The notes beneath the pieces are model-generated. The model was given only the letters and a program-made list of their open reading frames with translations, did not search any database and was not told the DNA's origin. A DNA stretch of 47,253 nt, from NCBI GenBank assembly GCA_003221195.1, contig QHQO01000029.1, positions 1 to 47,253 on the forward strand. The letters run 5' to 3'. Below, in pieces: positions 9,130-17,274 of this stretch (positions are counted from its first letter, which is position 1; each line of letters begins with the position of its first letter). This DNA comes from Verrucomicrobiota bacterium (GTDB lineage: Bacteria; Verrucomicrobiota; Verrucomicrobiia; Chthoniobacterales; UBA10450). The position numbers and the translations under genes are program-made.

Positions 9130-9581
9130 GCAGTGACCTTATCTGTGTTCGCCTCGACGTACGATTTCATGCAGCGCAGTGTCTTATTTGCGATGTGATG
9201 AATGAAAAAGCCACCGATAATCTTGTCCGCGATGGGCGCTAGAATCTTCACGCGAAATGCCAGGTCGTGCTTAATTTCGACCAGCACACCAGCTGGCGCT
9301 TCCTGAAATGTCCACACTACTCGCATTCCCTTCGTGAATGCTTTCAAGTGAAGAAAGCGGACTTCAGCGCGGTCGCGATCGATGATCTGTTCGGAAATCC
9401 ACGAAATGGGAATGCCTGAGCGCGTGGCAGCCATTACGACGACATTTCGATCCGGGCTCCGTTCGAGGTAACGGATATAGCGATAGTGCGGCAGAATCTG
9501 CGGCCACAATTCAAGATTCGCGGCTGTATTGAAAACCGTCGTTCTGGGTGCGCACATGACGATGGAGTTGGTTTTGTGCAT
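9126..9581 (-). CDS. SRPBCC (START-like / polyketide cyclase-dehydratase) protein
   Basis: A 151-residue protein from ATG 9581 (MHKTNSIVMCAPRTTVF). It shows the helix-grip pattern: an early NTAANLELWPQILPHYRYI, then alternating strands (VVVMAATRSGIPISWISEQ; AEVRFLHLKAF), and a long C-terminal helix. This resembles COQ10/polyketide-cyclase START domains, which bind hydrophobic ligands. The stop overlaps the KAS start by ATGA, so the two are probably translated together and act on the same acyl or polyketide-like molecule. The ligand is unknown. The open frame upstream to 9650 lacks family similarity. Confidence 0.78.
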   Translation of the reverse strand: MHKTNSIVMCAPRTTVFNTAANLELWPQILPHYRYIRYLERSPDRNVVVMAATRSGIPISWISEQIIDRDRAEVRFLHLKAFTKGMRVVWTFQEAPAGVLVEIKHDLAFRVKILAPIADKIIGGFFIHHIANKTLRCMKSYVEANTDKVTA

Positions 9582-9710
9582 CAAAAGTGATCGACACCGC
9601 AAAATGAAAACCCACCAGGCTATCGATGTTGCGCACCTTCTGCGGGACAAAGGACCCTCCCCTGAAAAGTAATTCGGCGAAAGAGAAAAAATTCTGCCGC
9701 CACAGACAAG

Positions 9711-9729
9711 GGGATCGAACCCTAATCCC
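9711..9729 (-). terminator. Possible hairpin downstream of the ferritin-like gene
   Basis: On the minus strand GGGAT and ATCCC form a 5-bp stem around a 9-base loop, about 80 bp past the ferritin-like stop. A run of T (at 9686-9691) lies 20 bases further on. A weak terminator candidate only. Confidence 0.25.
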
Positions 9730-9811
9730 TAAACCTGATGAGCACGATGCGGCTTCACGTCCGACGTTCGCAATCCTTGCTATTAACTGGCTGACGTGAC
9801 GGTTACATTTC

Positions 9812-11044
9812 TCAACCACCACCATGTCTGGCATGGTCTGCGTCGTGTGCAAGTTGGGTCATCAAGGCAAAGAACGCCTGTGACTGGCCGATGAACAGTC
9901 CCATGTCTGTCAGGAACTGCAGGGTGCTCATAGCAACGCCTCCCGTCTTGGTCGGTCGAATGATCGAAACAATGGGCAGGCTTCGATCCAGGAACGGGCA
10001 CGGCTCCGGCATGATCAGACTCTTGTTCAGGAGTTCGTCGTCCACTTCCAGATCAGGAAAAGTCACCGAAACACCAGTCACGGGATCAACAGCAGTCAGC
10101 GGCGGTGCATTGCCCGCCTTATCTGACCATGTTTGAAAGTGCATCGTTTCAGTAGGTCCGATGCTGATCAGAATCCGCAAGACCTCCTCACGGGTCGCTC
10201 TGAGTGCCAACGCCGGATACAGGCTGTTGCCACCTTGTTCAATGGTTGGAAAGTGGAAAGCCGCAGTATTTGCGATCGCCTGTAGGAAATTAGCATCAGT
10301 CGTGTCCGCATCAGTCCTGGGAATTGCCGTATGCTGGTTCACCCCTAAAGTCGGGACGGCCTGCGGAAAGGTGAAGTTTGGATCAAGATCTGGGTTATGA
10401 CTGTCGTCGCGATAACGCGTCCACCAGCTGGTGTCGATAGTGAGTTGCGTCAGGTTCGTGAGTCGTCTTCCGATCAAGTCCGGATTGACTCCCGTCGCGG
10501 TGCTGCCCATCAGAGTCCGAAACGGATCCAGATTTACAGGATCTGCTCCCTTGGACTCCAGGTAGGCGTTAAGGAAAGTATGGTGAGTGATTTCATCATC
10601 GGTGTTGTCGTGGATGTATACGGGCATGTCTTCGTCGAGCACCTCAATGGCCTCAGTGTAGGCTTCATTTCCGGTCCCGCCTGGGACTTCGTTATCCTGG
10701 ACGCCACCGAGTTCATTGTATTGGATCCAAAAGTCGGCCTCGAGTAGCTCCAGTGCCGCTGGGAACCGAAGCAGAGCTGCATCCCCCGCTGTTAGACCTC
10801 CTCTACCAGGTGTTGGCCGAGGCCCAGGTGTTGGCCGAGGTCGTGATATCTCGCTTGCTAAAGACGCATTTGCTAAGAGCCCTGCGCCGATTGTTCCGGC
10901 TCCCATTGCGAGTGATTTGCCTAGGAATAAACGACGACTGATCGAACCTTTGAGAGACTTGGCTTTTTTTTCCGCATCATTCCTGAAAGGACGATTGTCG
11001 CTCTTACCAAAATCATTTGCTGTAGGATTACGTGTTGCTTTCAT
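9812..11044 (-). CDS. Tat-exported ferritin-like domain protein
   Basis: A 410-residue protein. The N-terminus carries a twin-arginine signal (SRRLFLGKSLAMGAGTIGAG) after a basic stretch, then a short tandem repeat PRPTPGPRPTPG (residues about 69-80). The body has Glu/His-rich helices typical of the Ferritin_2 group: ALELLEADFWIQYNELGG, DEITHHTFLNAYLESKGA, and a second pair with GPTETMHFQTWSDKAG. Such proteins bind a di-metal site; the role outside the cytoplasm is not established. The DNA of the PT repeat contains two copies of CCAGGTGTTGGCCGAGG. It is separate from the fabF pair by about 230 bp. Confidence 0.85.
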   Translation of the reverse strand: MKATRNPTANDFGKSDNRPFRNDAEKKAKSLKGSISRRLFLGKSLAMGAGTIGAGLLANASLASEISRPRPTPGPRPTPGRGGLTAGDAALLRFPAALELLEADFWIQYNELGGVQDNEVPGGTGNEAYTEAIEVLDEDMPVYIHDNTDDEITHHTFLNAYLESKGADPVNLDPFRTLMGSTATGVNPDLIGRRLTNLTQLTIDTSWWTRYRDDSHNPDLDPNFTFPQAVPTLGVNQHTAIPRTDADTTDANFLQAIANTAAFHFPTIEQGGNSLYPALALRATREEVLRILISIGPTETMHFQTWSDKAGNAPPLTAVDPVTGVSVTFPDLEVDDELLNKSLIMPEPCPFLDRSLPIVSIIRPTKTGGVAMSTLQFLTDMGLFIGQSQAFFALMTQLAHDADHARHGGG

Positions 11045-11184
11045 GCCCGTAGAATCGCAGCGATTTGCGCTGCGCGCTGCATGGGAAAAGTTACGCGTTT
11101 GTTACCGCGCAAGCCGGAATGGTTTTAGCTGATCAGCGCAGGGTCGCAGTCGTTGCGATGCTGCTGTGATGTGCAAAAAGAAAA

Positions 11185-11257
11185 TGGAGCCTACGGGATT
11201 CGAACCCGTGACCTCCTCAATGCCATTGAGGCGCTCTACCAACTGAGCTAAGACCCC
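11185..11257 (-). tRNA. tRNA-Ala (GGC)
   Basis: The reverse strand folds as a 73-nt cloverleaf. Acceptor GGGGTCT pairs with AGGCTCC (with wobbles) and the discriminator is A. The anticodon stem CCTCA/TGAGG encloses loop ATGGCAT, giving anticodon GGC. The T arm ACGGG-TTCGAAT-CCCGT is perfect. CCA is not encoded. Confidence 0.97.
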
Positions 11258-11481
11258 GAGAAAACAATTGTAGATTGTAAGTTCCGAATCACAGATTGCA
11301 ACATGCCAACTGAGGGCTTGGGGCCACCGTTATCGGGAGCCGGCGAATCTCCTGAATCGCCCTTGTTCGTGACTTGCGGTAGATCAAATAATTTGACGTT
11401 TGCCTGAATAGCTTTGAAAGCGTTTCAGTCGAAGCTTGCAACGAAAGGGCGTTTGTGATGTTTAATCAGCAGAGGAACTTA
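11258..11481. other. Intergenic region between tRNA-Ala and the peptidoglycan-binding gene
   Basis: About 220 bp with no recognised gene. Short near-repeats of AGATTG occur just upstream of the tRNA. Promoters for both divergent units should lie here, but no clear boxes are called. AGAGGA at 11472 is a good ribosome-binding site for ATG 11482. Confidence 0.35.
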
Positions 11482-12471
11482 ATGAAGCTATCGAGATTCG
11501 CGGCTCTTTGTTCGGTCGTGGTACTTGGAGTGGGAATTTGCACGAGCACAGGACAAACAACCGGATTCGCTCCCCAGAATGCTCCTCGTGTCGCACCGAG
11601 TAATGGTGTTCGAGCGAGTAACGTGCCCCCCAACAATGCAAATCAGCCGTATGTTCCCCGTGGGCCGGCAAACATTGGCCAGCGCCCGTCCGGCATGCTC
11701 CCGCCTCGAGTCCAAAGTCAGCCCATCAATCTTCGGCCGAATTATTCACCGCTCACCCGGCAACTGAATACGAGGCTGGCGGCAATGAGGATTCAACAGC
11801 ACACGCCAACTGACAATGTGCAACCAACCGGCAACCTGTTGCCGCGAAGCGGAATTGTGCAAACTCCGCTATCGATAACGGACGATCAGCGCGCGGTCAG
11901 AACGGACGATCTACAGCCGACCAAACATGTGTTGGCGAAGCGAGAGATTTCGGAAGGCTTGGAGACAATCGACACCCCACACCGCGCACGAAATGGCGAT
12001 GCGCAACCGGTCGTCCGTGATTGGGCGAATCGCGATTTTAAGCAGCCCAAGGTCAAGAAGAATCACCAAACTGGAAGGAATCGGTTCAGCTATTCCGATG
12101 CGCTTCGTCGTAATTGGCACGGATGGCATAATCGCGACTGGTGGCGGCAGCATTGTAACAACATCGTTTTCGTCACGGGCGGATATTATTTCCTGGATGC
12201 GAGCTATTGGTACCCCGCTTACGGTTATGATCCGCTTAATAACTATTACGATTACGACGGGCCAATCTACACGTATAGTAATCTGCTACCCGACCAGGTG
12301 ATAGCGAATGTTCAAGCTGCGTTGCAGGACGCAGGTTACTACTTCGGGTTTGTGACTGGGTCGCTAAGCGTGGAAACGCGAGCTGCTCTTGCTAATTTCC
12401 AGCGTGACCAGGGACTGATTGTTACTGGAGCAATTGACGAGCCGACCGTCGAGGCGTTGGGATTGTACTAG
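11482..12471 (+). CDS. Exported protein with C-terminal peptidoglycan-binding domain
   Basis: 329 residues from ATG 11482, chosen for its AGAGGA site (another ATG at 11458 is in frame). A signal peptide (SRFAALCSVVVLGVGICTS) is followed by a long, low-complexity, Pro/Asn/Gln/Arg-rich stretch, then a Trp/Tyr-rich segment (WHGWHNRDWWRQH, YYFLDASYWYPAYGYD). The last 55 residues are a PG_binding_1 fold (VIANVQAALQDAGYYFG, then LANFQRDQGLIVTGAIDEPTVEALG). It likely sits in the periplasm bound to murein. No catalytic domain is visible, so its task is unknown. Confidence 0.85.
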   Translation: MKLSRFAALCSVVVLGVGICTSTGQTTGFAPQNAPRVAPSNGVRASNVPPNNANQPYVPRGPANIGQRPSGMLPPRVQSQPINLRPNYSPLTRQLNTRLAAMRIQQHTPTDNVQPTGNLLPRSGIVQTPLSITDDQRAVRTDDLQPTKHVLAKREISEGLETIDTPHRARNGDAQPVVRDWANRDFKQPKVKKNHQTGRNRFSYSDALRRNWHGWHNRDWWRQHCNNIVFVTGGYYFLDASYWYPAYGYDPLNNYYDYDGPIYTYSNLLPDQVIANVQAALQDAGYYFGFVTGSLSVETRAALANFQRDQGLIVTGAIDEPTVEALGLY

Positions 12472-12524
12472 GTATCGCATCTGGTCGCGCGCGAAGTCAG
12501 GATTCGCTTGATCAATCTGGGTGG

Positions 12525-12543
12525 GGCGATTTAAGAAATCGCC
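12525..12543 (+). promoter_or_regulatory. 8-bp hairpin directly before the bicupin start codon
   Basis: GGCGATTT, loop AAG, then AAATCGCC form a perfect 8-bp stem that ends one base before ATG 12545. In mRNA it would cover the normal ribosome-binding position. A translational role is inference; it could also be a small repeat remnant. Confidence 0.4.
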
Positions 12544-12544
12544 T

Positions 12545-13626
12545 ATGAGCGATCTGACCTTTCAAAATAATGTGCCGGATCCTCTCTTATCCGGAAAAGA
12601 ACTGCCGACTTTCAAATTCGAGTTGGAGAAATCCAAGGGGAAAGTTCTGGGGAACAGTTTTGGAAAGGAAGCGACCGTTGAACAACTTCCCATCTCCAAA
12701 GGAATCGCCGGCGTGTCGATGCAACTTGAAGCCGGTGTGATGCGCGAACTTCACTGGCACGCGACTGCAGCGGAATGGGCGTTCGTTCTCAAAGGCCGCG
12801 TTCGCACAACAGTGATTAACCCGGCCGGTCAAGCGGAGACGAATGACTTCGAACCAGGCGATATCTGGTACTTTCCTCGCGGTACGCCCACATGCTCGAG
12901 TGCCTCGGCAACGAACCGACCCATTTCATTTTGATCTTTGACAACGGTTATTTCTCCGAGTTTGGCACGTTCAGTATTACCGACTGGATTGGACACACGC
13001 CCAAGCCGCTGCTGGCGAAAAATTTTGGTCTGCCTGACTCAGCGTTCGATGGCTTTCCAAAGGAGGAAGTCTATTTTGCCCGCGGCGCTGTTCCGCCAGA
13101 ACGAATGCCGGAAAATCTTCAGGGGCCAAGCGTCTCGCCTCCAGAGACACACAAGTTTCGAATGTTAGCGGGTGCGCCGCACGCGGTTTTCAAAGGCGGC
13201 CGCGAATGGCGTATCGATTCCACTCGATTTCCCATTTCGACAACAGTCACTGGCGTAATTCTCGACCTCGAACCAGGCGCGTTGCGCGAACTTCATTGGC
13301 ATCCAAACGCCGATGAGTGGCAATATGTAATCGAAGGCGATCTCAGCGTGACGATGTTTGGGTCGCATGGCCGATTTCGAACGGAGCAGCTGAACGCCGG
13401 CGATGTCGGTTACATCCCACAGGGCTATGGGCACTCGATTGAAAACGTCGGGAGCAAGCCGAGTCGAATGCTGATCGGTTTTAACACCGGAATTTATCAG
13501 GCGATTGATCTTTCTGCTTGGATCGCCAGCAATCCGGTTGATGTTCTGGCGACTAATTTTGGCAAGCCACCTTCCTTGTTCGAGAAGTTTCCGCGCAAGG
13601 ATGTTTTCATATCGCCGAATCAATAG
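12545..13626 (+). pseudogene. Oxalate decarboxylase-type bicupin, split by a single-base frameshift
   Basis: Two cupin domains lie in different frames: the first reads 12545-12934 and the second continues in the +1 frame from about 12892. Adding one C to the CCC at about 12889-12891 restores GTPHMLECLGNEPTHF and a 360-residue protein. Cupin 1 has metal ligands HWHATAAEW, and its fourth ligand is the His lost at the frameshift. Cupin 2 has HWHPNADEW and GHSIENVG. The family decarboxylates oxalate to formate and CO2 using Mn. The lid loop reads SEFGT where OxdC has SENST; the Glu is kept. Both halves look well conserved, so a sequencing error in a C run or a very recent mutation are both possible. 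Confidence 0.82.
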
Positions 13627-13740
13627 CGTTTCGTCCGGCCAAGGCGTCAGCGTGCCGTTTTCGCGCCAGCCGCACTTCCAAAAATTTGCGACGGTCGTGG
13701 ACCACCGCTACAGGAATGACTGCTAACCGACCCTTGAGCC

Positions 13741-15429
13741 ATGCAAAAATTGATCGAATGCGTCCCGAATTTTTCGGAAGGCCGTGATCAGAACGTGATT
13801 CGACAGATCACCGATATGATTGAATCGGTGGACGGCGTTTCGCTGTTGGATGTCGATCCTGGCGCGAGCACCAACCGCACCGTGGTGACGTTCGTCGGCG
13901 GTCCTGATGCAGCGGTGGAAGCGGCATTTCGCGCCATCAAGAAAGCGTCGGAGTTAATCGATATGCACAAACACAAGGGAGCGCACCCGCGCATGGGCGC
14001 GACGGATGTTTGTCCGTTCATTCCCGTCAGCAACGTGAGCTGGGATGAAGCAATCGCCTGTGCAAATCGCCTGGGACAGCGTGTTGGCGATGAATTGAAA
14101 ATACCCGTCTATCTCTATGAAAAAGCGGCGAAAAATGAAGCGCGCTCGAATTTGTCCATAATTCGCGCGGGCGAATACGAAGGATTCTTCGAAAAAATAA
14201 GACAGCCCGAATGGAAACCAGATTTTGGGCCCGAGATATTCAGCGAAAAATCAGGGGCAACTGTAATCGGTGTTCGAGATTTTCTTGTCGCTTACAATGT
14301 GAATCTGAACACGAAATCAGTGCGGCGCGCAAACTCGGTTGCGTTTGATGTGCGAGAGCAGGGTAGGGTGCAGACCGAAGATGGAACGCCGTGGGGAAAA
14401 CCGTTGCTGGATGCAAATAGCGAGCCGATCCGGATTCCCGGTATGCTGACGCACGTCAAGGCAATTGGTTGGTTTGTGAAGGAATACGGGATTGCACAGG
14501 TCTCGATGAACCTGACCAATATCGAAGAAACGCCGTTACACGCGGCGTTCGATGCGTGTTGCGAATCGGCAGCCAGACGCGGCCTGCGCGTGACCGGCTC
14601 AGAGATTGTGGGCATGGTCCCGAAGAAATCTCTCGTTGATGCAGGGCGATATTTCTTGCGCAAGCAAAAATGGTCGGAAGGGGTGGCCGATGAAGAATTG
14701 ATCGACATCGCCATTCGCTCGATGGGCTTGAGCGAACTGAAACCTTTCTATCCAAAAGAAAAGGTGATTGAATTCAAAATCGAATCTGCTGAGCCAAAGA
14801 GGTCCCTGGCGAAGATGAATCTGCGCGAATTTTGCAACGAAACCCTCAGCGATTCGCCTGCGCCCGGCGGCGGCTCTGTCGCAGCATTAATGGGCGCGCT
14901 AGGCGCCTCGTTAGGCGGAATGGTTGCGAACTTGTCCGCAGGAAAACGCGGTTGGGATGACAAGCTCGAATATTTCAGCAATTCGGCAGTGAAAGCGCAG
15001 CAGCTCAAAGATGAATTGCTGTCGCTGGTGGATGAAGATACAGCAGCGTTCAACAAGGTAATGGATGCGTTCGCGTTGCCCAAAGAGTCAGCTGAAGAGA
15101 AAGCGGCGCGATCGACTGCGATTGAACAGGCAACCAAGTATGCAGCCGAGGTTCCGTTGAAGGTCATGGAGACCGCGTCGAAATCTTATGAATTGCTCAC
15201 TGAAATGGCCGAAAAAGGAAATCCAGCCTCGGCTTCGGATGTCGGTGTCGGCGCGTTAGCCACTCGTGCGTGTATCGAAGGTGCGGCGCTGAACGTGAAA
15301 ATCAATCTTGCGCAGCTGAAGGACGAAAAATTCAAGGGAGCTCTTGCCCAGAGAATGCGAAACATCAGCGCCGATTCCGATGCGCAGTTCGAGAACATCT
15401 ATCAAGTTGTAGGAAGCAAACTGCGTTGA
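13741..15429 (+). CDS. ftcD: Glutamate formimidoyltransferase / formimidoyl-THF cyclodeaminase fusion
   Basis: 562 residues combining two enzymes of histidine degradation. Residues 1 to about 330 are the formiminotransferase (CVPNFSEGRD, DVDPGASTNRTVVTF, KGAHPRMGATDVCPF), which moves the formimino group from N-formimino-glutamate to tetrahydrofolate. Residues about 355-562 are the cyclodeaminase (LSDSPAPGGGSVAALMGALG, then ASDVGVGALATRACIEGAALNV). The same fusion is found in animal FTCD, while many bacteria have FtcD and FchA separate. hutI follows after a 149-bp repeat-bearing gap; hutH and hutU are not in the window. Confidence 0.95.
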   Translation: MQKLIECVPNFSEGRDQNVIRQITDMIESVDGVSLLDVDPGASTNRTVVTFVGGPDAAVEAAFRAIKKASELIDMHKHKGAHPRMGATDVCPFIPVSNVSWDEAIACANRLGQRVGDELKIPVYLYEKAAKNEARSNLSIIRAGEYEGFFEKIRQPEWKPDFGPEIFSEKSGATVIGVRDFLVAYNVNLNTKSVRRANSVAFDVREQGRVQTEDGTPWGKPLLDANSEPIRIPGMLTHVKAIGWFVKEYGIAQVSMNLTNIEETPLHAAFDACCESAARRGLRVTGSEIVGMVPKKSLVDAGRYFLRKQKWSEGVADEELIDIAIRSMGLSELKPFYPKEKVIEFKIESAEPKRSLAKMNLREFCNETLSDSPAPGGGSVAALMGALGASLGGMVANLSAGKRGWDDKLEYFSNSAVKAQQLKDELLSLVDEDTAAFNKVMDAFALPKESAEEKAARSTAIEQATKYAAEVPLKVMETASKSYELLTEMAEKGNPASASDVGVGALATRACIEGAALNVKINLAQLKDEKFKGALAQRMRNISADSDAQFENIYQVVGSKLR

Positions 15430-15455
15430 AGGGATAAAGCGGCCAAGCCTATCCT

Positions 15456-15546
15456 TGTCATGTTGAGCGAAGCGAAACATCTCTAGTTTTCATCCTAGCG
15501 TCGGCAAAAAAAAGATCAGAGATTCTTCGCTTCGCTCAGAATGACA
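15456..15546. repeat. Palindromic dispersed repeat (GTCAT family) between ftcD and hutI
   Basis: Left arm 15456-15483 (TGTCATGTTGAGCGAAGCGA...) and right arm 15519-15546 (...TCGCTTCGCTCAGAATGACA) are inverted copies matching at about 24 of 28 positions around a 35-base spacer with an A-run. Related copies are at 25638 and 36557, and a weaker one at 7754. Confidence 0.85.
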
Positions 15547-15578
15547 ACGCCCTTTTTGTTTCAACGATTCAACGAATC

Positions 15579-16814
15579 ATGAGTTCTATCGCGGTTCTTC
15601 GCGCATCCCAGCTGGTCACCCTGGCCGGCCCGAAGCGGCCACGCGCGGGACGTGAACTGTCCGAACTGGCAATGATTCCCAATGGTGGAATGCTGATTCG
15701 CGACGGCAAGATCGACGTCGTCGGTCCCAGCGCTGAGATAGAAAAGAAAGCAGGCGATGCGGAAGTTATCGACGCTCGCGGGAAAGTCGTTCTCCCCGGT
15801 TTTGTTGATGCGCACACGCATTTGGTTTTTGCCGGGAATCGGCTGGACGATTTCGAGCGCCGCGCGTGCGGTGACACCTATGAGCAAATCGCCAAGGCTG
15901 GGGGCGGAATTTGGTCAACCGTTGAAAAGACGCGAGCAGCGAGTGAAACCGACCTTCTTATGCAAGCAAAAAAGCATGCAGACTGGTTCCTGCGCTGCGG
16001 AACGACAACTGTGGAATCAAAATCGGGCTACGGTCTGAGCGTCGAAGATGAACTGAAGATGCTGCGTGTGATGAGGCGCCTCAATCAAGAGACGCCGCTG
16101 GAAATTGTGCCGACGTTCCTCGGCGCACACGCAGTGCCGCGCAAAAGGCGTGCTGACGAATACGTCGATCTCGTCGTTAACGAGATGCTTTCGCGAGTGA
16201 CTTCGGACGGTCTTGCCGAATTTTGCGACGTATTTTGCGAGAGCGGCTATTTCGATATCGAACAATCGAGTCGGATACTTGGCGCGGCGAAAAAGCTTGG
16301 ATTGAAACTGCGAATCCATGCGGATCAGCTAAATAATTCAGGCGCGGCAAAATTGGCTGGCCAATTGAAAGCCACAACGGCAGATCACCTGGAAAAAACC
16401 GACAAAGAGGGGATCGCGGCATTGAAATCTGGAGGCGTGCAACCGGTATTGTTACCCGGCTCGGTCTATGCGCTTGGATCGAGCCATTATCCGCGGGCGC
16501 GAGAAATGATCGAGGCAGGTCTCTCGATCGTAATCGCGACTGATTTCAATCCCGGCTCATCGCCGACACCGAGCATGCCAATGATTTTGTCGATTGCGTG
16601 CACACAAATGAAGATGTCGCCAGCAGAGGCTGTCTCGGCATCGACGATAAATCCGGCATATTCGTTAGGCCGAGGCGATCAGATTGGCTCGCTCGAATCC
16701 GGTAAACTGGCGAACTTCTCAATATTCGATTGCGTGGATTACCGAGAGCTTGCGTATTGGTTCGGAGTTCAGCAAACGGACTCGGTTTACGTCAAAGGGA
16801 GGAGAGTCCATTAA
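15579..16814 (+). CDS. hutI: Imidazolonepropionase
   Basis: 411 residues, an amidohydrolase that hydrolyses 4-imidazolone-5-propionate to N-formimino-glutamate, the substrate of FtcD. Metal and substrate signatures: [14 protein letters not shown] (about residues 72-85), [51 protein letters not shown], and [18 protein letters not shown]. Full family length. Together with ftcD it forms the lower part of the Hut pathway. Confidence 0.96.
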   Translation: MSSIAVLRASQLVTLAGPKRPRAGRELSELAMIPNGGMLIRDGKIDVVGPSAEIEKKAGDAEVIDARGKVVLPGFVDAHTHLVFAGNRLDDFERRACGDTYEQIAKAGGGIWSTVEKTRAASETDLLMQAKKHADWFLRCGTTTVESKSGYGLSVEDELKMLRVMRRLNQETPLEIVPTFLGAHAVPRKRRADEYVDLVVNEMLSRVTSDGLAEFCDVFCESGYFDIEQSSRILGAAKKLGLKLRIHADQLNNSGAAKLAGQLKATTADHLEKTDKEGIAALKSGGVQPVLLPGSVYALGSSHYPRAREMIEAGLSIVIATDFNPGSSPTPSMPMILSIACTQMKMSPAEAVSASTINPAYSLGRGDQIGSLESGKLANFSIFDCVDYRELAYWFGVQQTDSVYVKGRRVH

Positions 16815-16835
16815 ACACACGAAAGAATTTAGAAA

Positions 16836-17204
16836 ATGGAAGAAGAACTGCTGAAGCTTGAAGCGGAATTTGCGGAGGCAATCGTCAAAAATGATCCGGG
16901 AGCGATCGAGCGATTTGTTACCGATGAATGGATCATCATCAATGCCAATGGAGGAATCATTGATAAGGAGCGCTTTCTTGGAGTGATCAAGTCTGGCACT
17001 CTCACTCACGAGATAATGGAGTCCGATAACCTGCGGGTGCGTGTCTACGGGGACAGCGGAGTGGTAACTGCGTTGACTCGGACGAAGGGGAAATTTATGG
17101 GGCAAGATTTCAGCGCTGAGGAGCGTGCGACAGATTTTTTTGTGAGGCTCAATGGGCAATGGCGGTGCGTCCTGACGCAGCTTATTCGATTTACGAAACC
17201 GTGA
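16836..17204 (+). CDS. NTF2-like (DUF4440/SnoaL) protein
   Basis: A 122-residue cone-fold protein: an N-terminal helix (LLKLEAEFAEAIVKNDPGAIERFV), then TDEWIIINANGGIIDKERFL and four strands ending QWRCVLTQLIRF. These proteins can be small enzymes or ligand binders; the pattern does not tell which. It lies 21 bp after hutI on the same strand and may be cotranscribed, but no link to histidine breakdown is known. Confidence 0.8.
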   Translation: MEEELLKLEAEFAEAIVKNDPGAIERFVTDEWIIINANGGIIDKERFLGVIKSGTLTHEIMESDNLRVRVYGDSGVVTALTRTKGKFMGQDFSAEERATDFFVRLNGQWRCVLTQLIRFTKP

Positions 17205-17242
17205 CGCGACGTTCCGGCCCAGCCAGGTTTGGGCAGGTTTTG

Positions 17243-17261
17243 CGGCGCTTGCAGAGCGCCG
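17243..17261 (+). promoter_or_regulatory. 7-bp hairpin just upstream of tig
   Basis: CGGCGCT, loop TGCAG, AGCGCCG is a perfect stem ending 13 bases before ATG 17275. No T-tract follows, so it is a poor terminator. It may be a repeat remnant or a 5'UTR element. Confidence 0.35.
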
Positions 17262-17274
17262 TTACATTGAGGTT

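Noticed and set aside
9700-9760. A tRNA-like T arm (GGGTTCGATCC on the minus strand)
   Set aside because: No acceptor, D or anticodon arm could be found at the right spacing; the sequence also forms a simple hairpin.
13505-13726. An ORF downstream of the bicupin
   Set aside because: It is out of frame with the cupin domain and continues into a repeat-like gap.
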